Shown: positions 1 to 6,714 of the stretch, in pieces
How the letters are laid out: each line of letters opens with the position of its first letter
How positions within the stretch are numbered: the stretch's first letter is position 1
Assembly (NCBI GenBank): GCA_030619095.1
Contig: JAUXCB010000029.1
Span: 1 to 9,913 of the forward strand
Reading direction: 5' to 3'
Length of the DNA: 9,913 bases
Source of the DNA: Verrucomicrobiota bacterium
Lineage (GTDB): Bacteria > Verrucomicrobiota > Kiritimatiellia > Kiritimatiellales > Tichowtungiaceae
Position numbers and translations under genes: made by a program
Notes under the pieces: generated by a model
Seen by the model: the letters and a program-made list of their open reading frames with translations, nothing else
The model's database searches: none
What the model was told of the DNA's origin: nothing

Positions 1-54
1 CGTAGGCCCCTCTGGGCCGGAGGCTGTTTAGTCTCTTGCTGTTAAGGAGTTTCT

Positions 55-210
55 GTGGAAAACGTGCCCCGAAGCCTCGGGGTCTTCGACATAAAAAACA
101 AGAAAATGACGGATAGTAGTACAGAGGCCGAAAAAGAAACAGAATACAAAAAAGAACGTGGCTGGCTGATTGACTCAAGTGGACACAATTTAGGTGCCAC
201 CCATGGATAA
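55..210 (+). CDS. possible small hydrophilic protein, 51 codons, unknown function
   Basis: A GTG-started frame of 51 codons ends in TAA at 208-210. In its favour is a strong Shine-Dalgarno, AAGGAG at 44-49, five bases before GTG, formed over a TAA (43-45) that closes the same frame upstream. The product is charged and lysine/glutamate-rich in the middle (residues ~13-35), with no hydrophobic segment and no motif I recognise. Against it: it is short, contains the left arm of the 157-276 inverted repeat (codons for RGWLI) and a hairpin (67-82), and could equally be part of a noncoding RNA. The frame also reads openly from base 1 to TAA 43-45, which might be the tail of an upstream gene, but 14 codons cannot show that. 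Function unknown; existence uncertain. Confidence 0.33.
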   Translation: MENVPRSLGVFDIKNKKMTDSSTEAEKETEYKKERGWLIDSSGHNLGATHG

Positions 211-276
211 ATTTGGCGGCGTTTTCGCTCTAAAACACAACATGTAGAGAGTGCTGGATTAAATCAGCCAGCCACG
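157..276. other. perfect 15-bp inverted repeat with 90-bp interior
   Basis: CGTGGCTGGCTGATT at 157-171 is repeated as its exact reverse complement at 262-276, with 90 bases between. The match stops sharply at both ends. In RNA the arms would form a 15-bp GC-rich stem closing a ~90-nt domain, followed 17 bases later by the terminator at 294-329, so this may be the body of a structured transcript or leader. As DNA it could be a tiny element with terminal inverted repeats; no obvious target-site duplication flanks it. It does not match tmRNA, RNase P RNA or SRP RNA signatures that I can recognise. Confidence 0.55.
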
Positions 277-293
277 AAAAAGAATGGAGGGAC

Positions 294-329
294 ACAGAGC
301 CGTGTTCTGAATCCCGGCTCTGTTTTTTT
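294..329 (+). terminator. rho-independent terminator
   Basis: ACAGAGCCG (294-302) pairs perfectly with CGGCTCTGT (315-323), a 9-bp stem with a 12-nt loop, followed by an unbroken run of seven T (323-329). It would end a plus-strand transcript from the 1-290 region, separating it from acnA. This implies that something upstream is transcribed, either the small ORF or a structured RNA. Confidence 0.8.
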
Positions 330-347
330 CCGTGTCATCTGTGTGAT
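330..347. repeat. two degenerate 9-bp tandem units
   Basis: CCGTGTCAT (330-338) and CTGTGTGAT (339-347) agree at 7 of 9 positions and abut the terminator T-run. They resemble short CACGGAT/CACAGAT-type intergenic repeats that I have seen described in environmental genomes; that resemblance is from memory. The unit overlaps an in-frame GTG (343) that is therefore an unlikely acnA start. Confidence 0.3.
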
Positions 348-396
348 CCATCGTTATTCTCCCGTTCTTTTGAAAGAGGAGTGGAAAAGGATTCCC

Positions 397-3003
397 ATGA
401 ATAAAAATGACTTTCTGAAGAGACTGGATGGGCTGGACATTGCCTATTACAGCCTTTCTGAGCTGGAGAAGCAGGGCGGCTATAATTTCTCGAGAACGCC
501 GAAGTCGATCAAGGTGCTGATCGAGTCGTTACTCCGAATGCAGGGCCACCCGGCCTATACGCCGGAGCAGGTCGACGCACTTGCGCAATGGACACCCACC
601 TCTGAGAAACAGGAATTGCCCTACATGCCGGCCCGAGTTCTTTTGCAGGATTTCACCGGGGTTCCGTGTGTGGTCGACCTGGCCGCGCTCCGCTCCGCGA
701 TGCAGAAGGCGGGTAAAGATGCCGCCCGGATTGAGCCGTTGATCCCGGTCGATCTCGTGATTGACCACTCCGTGCAGCTCGATGCCGCTGGGTGCGCAAC
801 GGCGTTTGATGTCAATGTCGACCGTGAGTTTGAGCGCAACGAAGAACGCTATAAATTCCTCAAGTGGGGTCAGCAGGCTTTTGAAAAGTTGCGCGTGCTG
901 CCGCCCGGTCTCGGCATCTGTCACCAGATTAATATGGAATATCTCGCCGGGTGTGTGATGACAGATGACAACGGCATCGCCTATCCCGACACGCTCGTCG
1001 GAACCGATTCGCACACCACCACGATCAACTGTATGGGGGTGCTGGGCTGGGGTGTCGGCGGCATTGAAGCCGAAGCCGCGATGCTCGGTCAGCCGATCCC
1101 GATTCTCACCCCCGAAGTGATCGGGTTTAAATTGATCGGGAAATTGAAGGCGGGGGTCACCGCCACCGACCTCGCACTGACGGTCACCCACTTGCTGCGC
1201 GCCAAAGGGGTCGTCGGAAAGTTTGTCGAATTCTATGGGGAAGGCGCGGCGAACCTGCCGTTGGCCGACCGGTGTCCCGTCGCCAACATGGGGCCGGAAT
1301 ACGGAGCCACCATGGGCTTCTTTGCCATCGACGAAAAAACCATAGACTACCTCCGTGAAACCGGCCGGTCTGATGAGCAGTGTGAGCTGGTCGAAGCCTA
1401 TTGCAAGGCGCAGGGACTTTGGGGCTTTGATGGCGAAACCGACTACACCGATACCGTTGAACTGGACCTCGCTACAGTCGCACCCTCTATCGCCGGGCCG
1501 CGCAAGCCGCATGAAGGTCTCGCTCTGTCGGAACTCAAGCAGGCGTTTATTGAGGAGTTCCACCCCTCAGAAAAATCGGTTGATGTGCCCGGCTACGGAA
1601 CGATTAAAGAGGGGTCCGTTGTGATTGCATCGATTACGAGTTGCACCAACACCTCCAATCCCGGCTTGATGATGGGCGCGGCGATCGTCGCAAAAAAGGC
1701 GGTCGAAAAAGGGCTGGCCGTTCCTGCATTTGTAAAAACCTCGCTGGCTCCCGGCTCGCAGGTTGCAACTGAATATTTGAAAGATGCGGATCTGCTCAAG
1801 CCGCTCGAAGCGCTCGGGTTTCATGTCGCCGCCTATGGCTGCGCCACCTGCATCGGCAACAGCGGGCCGTGCGCACCGGCCATCGATGAAGCCATCAAAG
1901 AAAACGGACTGACCGTTGCGGCAGTGCTTTCCGGCAACCGAAATTTCGAAGGCCGAGTTTATCCACTGACCCGAGCCAACTACCTCGCCTCGCCGCCGCT
2001 CGTCGTCGCGTACGCGCTGGCCGGGAAGGTCAACATCGACCTCGACAGCGAGCCGCTCGGAACGGATAAAAATGGAAATGACGTTTTCTTGAAAGAGATC
2101 TGGTACACCGAAGAGGAGCTGGCGGAAGCCATGAAAATCGCGGCGAACAGCAGATACTATAAGGAAGTTTACACCGATGTTTTCACCGCAAACGAACCGT
2201 GGAATGCACTGGAGGCCGCCACCGGTGAGGTGTTCAACTGGGACGACGGCTCGACCTATATCCGCCAGCCCCCCTTTTTTGACGGGTGCGAAAAGCCGGC
2301 CGGCGAGCTGGCCGACATTGAGGGGGCCTCCGTGCTCGGACTCTTTGGTGACTTCATCACGACCGACCATATTTCCCCGGCCGGGGTCATCCCGGCCGAC
2401 AATCCGGCCGCACAATATCTGCTCGACCACGGTGTGGAGAAGAAAGACTTCAACAGCTTCGGTTCGCGTCGCGGAAACCATGAGGTGATGATGCGCGGAA
2501 CCTTCGGGAATATCCGTATCAAAAACAGACTCGTTGAGCGCGAGGGCGGCTTCACCGTCAAAGACGGCGAAGAGATGCCGATCTATACCGCCGCCATGAA
2601 ATACATCGAAGAGAAAAGACCCCTCATCGTTCTGGCCGGCCAGATGTACGGTGCCGGCTCGTCGCGCGATTGGGCCGCCAAAGGAACGAAGCTTCAAGGG
2701 GTCCACGCCGTACTTGCCGAAAGCTTTGAGCGTATTCACCGCTCCAACCTTGTGGGAATGGGCGTGGTGCCGTGCGAGTTTATCAACGGGGAAACGGCGG
2801 AGAGTCTCGGGCTGACCGGCAAGGAGAGTTATACCATTCGCGGGATTGCAACAGGGTTTGAGCCGGGGAAAATTCTGACGGTTCACGCCGATGAGAAGGT
2901 GTTTCAGGTGAAGGCCCGTGTCGATACGCCGCTTGAAATTGACTATCTCAGGAATGGCGGGGTTCTCCACTACGTGCTCCGAAATTTTATGCAGCGAACT
3001 TAA
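397..3003 (+). CDS. acnA: aconitate hydratase A (aconitase, AcnA/IRP1 type)
   Basis: Isomerises citrate to isocitrate through cis-aconitate in the TCA cycle; cytoplasmic, [4Fe-4S]-dependent. The 868-residue product is close to the usual ~890 of AcnA. Cluster ligands are visible as C416 (in SITSCTNTSNP) and C482/C485 (in YGCATCIGNSGP), with the family's spacing. Other signatures are VGTDSHTTT, the GSRRGNHEVMMRG block and GSSRDWAAKG, all AcnA/IRP1-like. The C-terminal swivel domain occupies roughly residues 640-800. ATG 397 is chosen because AAAAGG lies 6 bases upstream and homologues begin near this point; an in-frame GTG at 343 would add 18 unconserved residues from repeat sequence. It is isolated from upstream DNA by the terminator at 294-329 and meets a minus-strand small gene at its stop codon. 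No clear promoter is visible. No frameshift or missing active-site motif. Confidence 0.97.
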   Translation: MNKNDFLKRLDGLDIAYYSLSELEKQGGYNFSRTPKSIKVLIESLLRMQGHPAYTPEQVDALAQWTPTSEKQELPYMPARVLLQDFTGVPCVVDLAALRSAMQKAGKDAARIEPLIPVDLVIDHSVQLDAAGCATAFDVNVDREFERNEERYKFLKWGQQAFEKLRVLPPGLGICHQINMEYLAGCVMTDDNGIAYPDTLVGTDSHTTTINCMGVLGWGVGGIEAEAAMLGQPIPILTPEVIGFKLIGKLKAGVTATDLALTVTHLLRAKGVVGKFVEFYGEGAANLPLADRCPVANMGPEYGATMGFFAIDEKTIDYLRETGRSDEQCELVEAYCKAQGLWGFDGETDYTDTVELDLATVAPSIAGPRKPHEGLALSELKQAFIEEFHPSEKSVDVPGYGTIKEGSVVIASITSCTNTSNPGLMMGAAIVAKKAVEKGLAVPAFVKTSLAPGSQVATEYLKDADLLKPLEALGFHVAAYGCATCIGNSGPCAPAIDEAIKENGLTVAAVLSGNRNFEGRVYPLTRANYLASPPLVVAYALAGKVNIDLDSEPLGTDKNGNDVFLKEIWYTEEELAEAMKIAANSRYYKEVYTDVFTANEPWNALEAATGEVFNWDDGSTYIRQPPFFDGCEKPAGELADIEGASVLGLFGDFITTDHISPAGVIPADNPAAQYLLDHGVEKKDFNSFGSRRGNHEVMMRGTFGNIRIKNRLVEREGGFTVKDGEEMPIYTAAMKYIEEKRPLIVLAGQMYGAGSSRDWAAKGTKLQGVHAVLAESFERIHRSNLVGMGVVPCEFINGETAESLGLTGKESYTIRGIATGFEPGKILTVHADEKVFQVKARVDTPLEIDYLRNGGVLHYVLRNFMQRT

Positions 3004-3161
3004 AAATATTCGCGACCGATCGTCCACCCGATAAAGACCCCCAGAATGCTGCCGAGGCTGCTGAGCGCGAAGGCCCAGCCGAATCCTCCGGTCAGACTGC
3101 CGAGCCACCAGCCGATCCAGCCGACAATGCATGCACCGATCCAACAGAATAGTTTTGTCAT
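3000..3161 (-). CDS. small glycine-rich membrane protein, 53 aa, unknown function
   Basis: Reading the minus strand from ATG (3161-3159) gives 53 residues ending in TAA (3002-3000). Two hydrophobic segments, about residues 5-22 (FCWIGACIVGWIGWWLG) and 28-48 (containing LSSLGSILGVFIGWTIG), are separated by a short SLTGG turn; the protein ends in GREYF. Glycines at spacings such as GxxxG suggest helix packing. The pattern resembles short two-helix membrane proteins of about 50-55 residues annotated as hypothetical in many bacteria; no function is known to me. The stop overlaps the acnA stop region by four bases, so the genes are convergent. The ribosome site is weak (GAG four bases before ATG). 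I trust it because composition and length fit a real membrane protein and it fills a 243-base gap with no other gene. Confidence 0.7.
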   Translation of the reverse strand: MTKLFCWIGACIVGWIGWWLGSLTGGFGWAFALSSLGSILGVFIGWTIGREYF

Positions 3162-3177
3162 AGGACTCAATTTAGCG

Positions 3178-3214
3178 TTCCAATGAGTGGAATAAAAGAT
3201 TCCAATGGCTGGAG
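3178..3214. repeat. 22-bp-spaced direct repeat of TTCCAATG-NN-TGGA
   Basis: TTCCAATGAGTGGAA (3178-3192) recurs 22 bases on as TTCCAATGGCTGGAG (3200-3214), identical at 12 of 15 positions. Each copy carries TTCCA facing TGGA, a small inverted pair. It lies between the small minus-strand gene and the YacP-like gene and uses the same TTCCA/TGGAA words as the octamer repeats elsewhere in this window. Confidence 0.5.
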
Positions 3215-3246
3215 AGTTTACTGCTGTTTTTTCAAATGGATACCTT

Positions 3247-3729
3247 ATGAATTTTGACTGGCTGATTATCGATGGCTACAACCTGCTTTATCAGGATGGA
3301 GCACTGAATGGCCTGCGCGGCGAGCTGCAGACAGCGCGCCAGCGGCTGGTTCGCCGGATTGAGCGCGCAGCTCCTGAGATGGCACCGCGCATCACGGTGG
3401 TTTTCGATGGGCGCGAAGGCGGGCGCGATGCGGCGTTCGATGCCCGCCATCTTGAGGTGATCTTTTCGCCCGCAAATCGGACGGCAGATGCGGTGATTGA
3501 GCGGATGGTTTCTGAGGCGAAGGAGCCGGAACGGATTTGTGTGGTGACCTCTGACCGGATTGAGGCGCAGATTGTCTCCGCCGCCGGGGCGTCGGTTTTG
3601 TCGTGTCTGGAGTTCATCCGCCGGTGCGATGCGGCCGAGGCCGCGCCCGGACCGCGCGGGTCACGAAAATCCATAGAAAAAGGGTCAACTTTGGGCGATT
3701 TTTTTCCGCCAAATCTTCCCAATAAATAG
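3247..3729 (+). CDS. NYN-domain (YacP/Rae1-like) predicted ribonuclease
   Basis: A PIN-like fold protein of the NYN/DUF901 family. The Bacillus member YacP (Rae1) is an endoribonuclease that cleaves mRNA on the ribosome; the same activity here is inferred from family only. Conserved acidic positions are visible: D9 in IIDGYNLL, D54 in VVFDGR, D81 in TADAVIERM and D103 in TSDR, each in the family order. Residues after ~130 form a basic, low-complexity tail. ATG 3247 gives 160 residues and starts directly before the first strand, as in homologues; an in-frame ATG at 3205 would add 14 residues overlapping the 3178-3214 repeat. No good Shine-Dalgarno is present at either. It precedes trkA on the same strand by 65 bases with an octamer repeat between, so co-transcription is possible but not shown. 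Confidence 0.85.
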   Translation: MNFDWLIIDGYNLLYQDGALNGLRGELQTARQRLVRRIERAAPEMAPRITVVFDGREGGRDAAFDARHLEVIFSPANRTADAVIERMVSEAKEPERICVVTSDRIEAQIVSAAGASVLSCLEFIRRCDAAEAAPGPRGSRKSIEKGSTLGDFFPPNLPNK

Positions 3730-3735
3730 GTTTCA

Positions 3736-3755
3736 TCCCTCTTTCCAATATTCCA
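3736..3755. repeat. octamer-period TCCM repeat upstream of trkA
   Basis: TCCC (3736), TCCA (3744) and TCCA (3752) start exactly 8 bases apart; further TCCC words follow at 3759 and 3769 with the phase lost. This is the same word and period as the repeats flanking the rimO start, in the TCC-on-plus orientation. It occupies most of the 65-base gap before trkA. Confidence 0.5.
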
Positions 3756-3794
3756 TGATCCCCGCTTATCCCACGTATTCTATTTTTATTTGTT

Positions 3795-5141
3795 ATGAGA
3801 ATTTTAATCATTGGTGCTGGAAATGCCGGGCGGCAGCTCGCTCGCCGGCTTTGCGAAGAGAAACACAGTGTGGTGATGGTCGATGCCGACCCGAAGGCGC
3901 TGGCCGAGGCGGAAGCCAAGCTGGATATCCTGACCCTGTGCGGTTCGGGATCGAGCCCGCATGTGCTCGCTGAGGCCAAGGTGGAGAAGTGTCACCTGGT
4001 CATCGCGGTCACCGACTGCGATGAGGTGAATATTCTGGCGTGCCTGTATGCTCATGCCGCCGGGGTGCCTCGCAAGGTGGCGCGGGTCGCCAGCCCGGAA
4101 TATATTCACGCAGACGATACCTATGATTTGACGTCGATGGGCGTGGATCTGGTGATCAACCAGAAGCAGGAGTGTGCCCGCGAGATTTTTCACAGCCTCA
4201 AGATGCCCGGCGCAATCGAAGCGTTTGATCTGTTTGCCGGCAAAGTGATGGTTGCAGGGTTTCGGATTGGTGAGGCCAGCCCGCTGGCTGGCAGAACCCT
4301 GGCCGCCTGCGAGGAGACGGAGTTGATTCAGCAGGTTCGCATTATCGCGATCCTGCGTGACGGCGAATTGACCGTTCCGCGCGGAAATACCCGGGTCGAG
4401 GTGGATGACCTGCTCTATTTCGTGGGTCAACGCAAGGCGATCTCCGCGTTCGCCGAATGGAGTTGCCCGCGCTTTCCAACCATTCAGAAGGTGGTGATTG
4501 CCGGTGGCGGGGACCTTGGGCTGATGCTGGCCCGTATGATTGAAGATTCCGTGGAGTGTGTCCTGCTTGAACAAAATGAGGAACGGGCCCGCCTCTGTTC
4601 GGCGCAACTTAACAAAACACTCGTTTTGCGTGCTGACGCGCTGTCGGAAAGTGCGCTGGAAGAAACCGGTGTGACGAAACGAACCGCCTTTGTCGCGCTG
4701 ACCGGCGATGACGAAAATAACATTATGAACTGCCTGATGGCTCAAAAGCAGGGGGTTGGTTTCACCGTCACCCAGATTGCCCGCACGGACTATGTTCCGG
4801 TCATTGAGAGCCTGAAGCTGGTGAGTCACGTGGTGAGTCCGTATATCTCCACGACTCACGCGATTTTGCACTATCTTCGTTCGCAGGAGGTTCAGGCCGC
4901 TTCGCTTCTGCATAATCTGCCCGGCGAGCTGTTGGATGTGGTGATTTCCACCGGCAGTTCATTGAGCGGAAAACGGATTCAGGACATTAAGTTGCCGCAC
5001 GCCGCCATCATCGCCACCGTTTTGCGCGGTCCAGAGGTGATGTCTGCCACCGGAAATCTGAAGCTGGTTCCGACCGACCGGTTGCTGATTTTTTCACATC
5101 ATGACGCCGTTAAAAAAATCAAGGCTCTGTTTCTGAAATGA
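3795..5141 (+). CDS. trkA: Trk potassium uptake system peripheral protein TrkA
   Basis: Cytoplasmic regulatory subunit that binds nucleotides and gates the TrkH potassium channel. The 448 residues match full-length TrkA with two tandem RCK units. The first Rossmann motif is GAGNAG (residues 7-12) with the ribose-binding acid at D30 (VVMVDAD). The second is GGGDLG (237-242) with the acid at E259 (VLLEQN). RCK-C (TrkA-C) domains follow each, roughly 140-225 and 370-448. ATG 3795 starts immediately before the first beta strand; there is no Shine-Dalgarno upstream (T-rich TTTTTATTTGTT), so translation initiation is probably SD-independent. Its TGA overlaps the trkH ATG, so the two are one transcript and probably translationally coupled. 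Confidence 0.97.
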   Translation: MRILIIGAGNAGRQLARRLCEEKHSVVMVDADPKALAEAEAKLDILTLCGSGSSPHVLAEAKVEKCHLVIAVTDCDEVNILACLYAHAAGVPRKVARVASPEYIHADDTYDLTSMGVDLVINQKQECAREIFHSLKMPGAIEAFDLFAGKVMVAGFRIGEASPLAGRTLAACEETELIQQVRIIAILRDGELTVPRGNTRVEVDDLLYFVGQRKAISAFAEWSCPRFPTIQKVVIAGGGDLGLMLARMIEDSVECVLLEQNEERARLCSAQLNKTLVLRADALSESALEETGVTKRTAFVALTGDDENNIMNCLMAQKQGVGFTVTQIARTDYVPVIESLKLVSHVVSPYISTTHAILHYLRSQEVQAASLLHNLPGELLDVVISTGSSLSGKRIQDIKLPHAAIIATVLRGPEVMSATGNLKLVPTDRLLIFSHHDAVKKIKALFLK

Positions 5142-6604
5142 ACAAGCGCGCAGTTTTCCATCTCGTTGCAATGGTTACGCTGGTGATCGGTGCCTCCATG
5201 GGTCTTTGTTCTGCCCTCTCCCACTACTGGGGCGATCCGGTCTGGGCGCGCCAGAGCCTGATCTTCTCCTCCGCCATCACCGCCGGGTTCGCACTCGTTC
5301 TGCTGTTTCTGACGCGTGGCGATATCAACCTGTCGCGACGCGACGGCTTTGCGGTGGTCACCTTCGGCTGGATCTTTGCCGCCGCTTTCGGAGCACTGCC
5401 CTATATTTTTTCCGGAGTGATTCCCCATCCGGTGGCCGCCGTGTTCGAAACGATGTCTGGATTCACCACGACCGGCGCCTCCGTGCTTCCCGCCGGAGAG
5501 TTCCAAACTCTGGAAAGCATTCCGCGCGGCATTCTCTTCTGGCGTGCGCTCACCCACTGGTTCGGTGGGATGGGGGTGCTGGTGCTCTGTGTGGCGATTC
5601 TTCCGTTCCTCGGGGTGGGCGGCATGCAGCTCTACCGAGCCGAAATGCCCGGGCCATCCAAAGACCGGCTCACCCCGCGCATTACCACCACGGCTAAATT
5701 GCTGTGGGGGGTCTATGCGCTGCTGACACTCTTAGAAATTCTGCTCCTTAAATACGCGGGCGGCATGAACTGGTTTGACTCCTTCTGCCATACCTTCGCC
5801 ACCATGGCCACGGGCGGGTTTTCTACCCGAACCGCCAGTGTCGGGGCGTTTAATAGCGGGGTTGTAGACTGTATTATCATTTTCTTTATGTTCCTGGCCG
5901 GTGTGAACTTCTCCCTTCACTACTACGCGCTGACCGGCAAGCCAAACCGCTATTTCAAAGATCCCGAGTTTCGGTTCTACCTCACTTTTTTACTGCTCTG
6001 CTCCCTGTTCCTCACCTTCAGTATTTGGGGAACCGTCTATGAGGATTTCCTTTTCTCTTTGCGTACCTCCCTTTTTCAGGCCACCTCCATTCTCACCACC
6101 ACTGGATTTGTCACCGCAGACTTCGATATTTGGCCGAACGGTTCACGTCTTCTTCTGGTGCTGATGATGTTCGTCGGCGGGTGCGCCGGCTCCACTGGGG
6201 GTGGAATCAAGGTGCTCCGAATTTTCATTCTCTGGAAAAAAATGGTCAAAGAAGTCGGCCTGTTTATGCGCCCGCAGGCGGTCATGCAGATTAAACTCGG
6301 CGGGAAGCTGATCGAACAGGAAATTATTTCACACATCTCCGCATTTTTTATTATTTTCTTCCTTGTGTTTGGGCTGGCGTCCTTCCTGATGACCTTCTAC
6401 ACGCCGGACTTGGAAACCGCCACCACCTCCGTGGTGGCCACGCTGGCCAACATCGGTCCGGGACTCAACGCGGTTGGAGCCACACAGAACTATGCGGCCA
6501 TTCCCGTGCCCGGACAGATCATTCTGACCCTTTGCATGCTCCTTGGCCGCCTTGAGCTCTATACCGTTCTCATCCTTTTCCTCCCCAGCTTCTGGAAGAA
6601 GTAA
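5138..6604 (+). CDS. trkH: Trk potassium uptake system membrane protein TrkH
   Basis: Integral membrane potassium-translocating subunit. The 488 residues agree with the ~480 of TrkH. The protein has four membrane-pore-membrane repeats whose selectivity filters can be read in order: TTTGA (110-114), ATGGFS (224-229), TTTGF (320-324) and NIGPG (438-442). The loop GGCAGSTGGGIK (347-358), after the third pore helix, is the conserved intramembrane loop of the family. Many further hydrophobic helices are present and no internal stop or frameshift is seen. ATG is inside the trkA stop (ATGA), so it depends on trkA translation. With TrkA it forms the complete two-part transporter. It is followed by 110 bases of repeat DNA before rimO, with no hairpin-plus-T terminator. 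Confidence 0.97.
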   Translation: MNKRAVFHLVAMVTLVIGASMGLCSALSHYWGDPVWARQSLIFSSAITAGFALVLLFLTRGDINLSRRDGFAVVTFGWIFAAAFGALPYIFSGVIPHPVAAVFETMSGFTTTGASVLPAGEFQTLESIPRGILFWRALTHWFGGMGVLVLCVAILPFLGVGGMQLYRAEMPGPSKDRLTPRITTTAKLLWGVYALLTLLEILLLKYAGGMNWFDSFCHTFATMATGGFSTRTASVGAFNSGVVDCIIIFFMFLAGVNFSLHYYALTGKPNRYFKDPEFRFYLTFLLLCSLFLTFSIWGTVYEDFLFSLRTSLFQATSILTTTGFVTADFDIWPNGSRLLLVLMMFVGGCAGSTGGGIKVLRIFILWKKMVKEVGLFMRPQAVMQIKLGGKLIEQEIISHISAFFIIFFLVFGLASFLMTFYTPDLETATTSVVATLANIGPGLNAVGATQNYAAIPVPGQIILTLCMLLGRLELYTVLILFLPSFWKK

Positions 6605-6610
6605 AGGGAA

Positions 6611-6658
6611 TGGAATGATGGAATACTGGACTGGTGGAGTGCTGGAAGAACGGAGTAG
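6611..6658. repeat. six tandem degenerate octamers, TGGANNNN
   Basis: Directly after trkH, units start at 6611, 6619, 6627, 6635, 6643 and 6651: TGGAATGA, TGGAATAC, TGGACTGG, TGGAGTGC, TGGAAGAA, CGGAGTAG. The first four bases are kept while the other four drift, and the 8-nt phase is exact over 48 bases. This is the left arm of a large imperfect inverted repeat whose right arm is at 6721-6759. Confidence 0.75.
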
Positions 6659-6668
6659 AAGATGTCGT

Positions 6669-6695
6669 ATCGTTTACCTGTATTCATGAAACGAT
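6669..6695. other. 7-bp inverted repeat upstream of rimO
   Basis: ATCGTTT (6669-6675) and AAACGAT (6689-6695) are perfect reverse complements separated by 13 bases. The pair lies near the centre of the larger octamer inverted repeat and 19 bases before the rimO ATG. It could extend the hairpin formed by the outer arms or be a binding site; the short arm length allows chance. Confidence 0.35.
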
Positions 6696-6714
6696 TCTTG
6701 CTTAGAAAGATCAT

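Noticed and set aside
67..82. Hairpin CCCCGA-AGCC-TCGGGG as a terminator
   Set aside because: No T-run follows; the downstream sequence is TCTTCGAC.
1..342. tmRNA, RNase P RNA, SRP RNA or 6S RNA
   Set aside because: None of the diagnostic sequences of these RNAs that I know are present; 6S is harder to exclude by eye but no match was convincing.
343..396. GTG at 343 as the acnA start
   Set aside because: The extra 18 residues come from terminator-flanking repeat DNA, and ATG 397 has a better ribosome site and fits family length.
529..1563. 344-codon minus-strand open frame
   Set aside because: Antisense shadow of acnA, with no recognisable domain.
1567..3144. 525-codon minus-strand open frame
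   Set aside because: It is antisense to acnA, arises from the GC-rich codon pattern of the real gene, and its translation (Arg/Gly/His-rich) resembles no family. It also overlaps the better small gene at 3000-3161 in another frame.
3205..3246. ATG at 3205 as the YacP-like start
   Set aside because: It would add 14 residues from the 22-bp repeat before the conserved first strand; not excluded, but less likely than 3247.
3804..4913. 369-codon minus-strand open frame
   Set aside because: Antisense shadow of trkA; the plus strand has both complete RCK domains.
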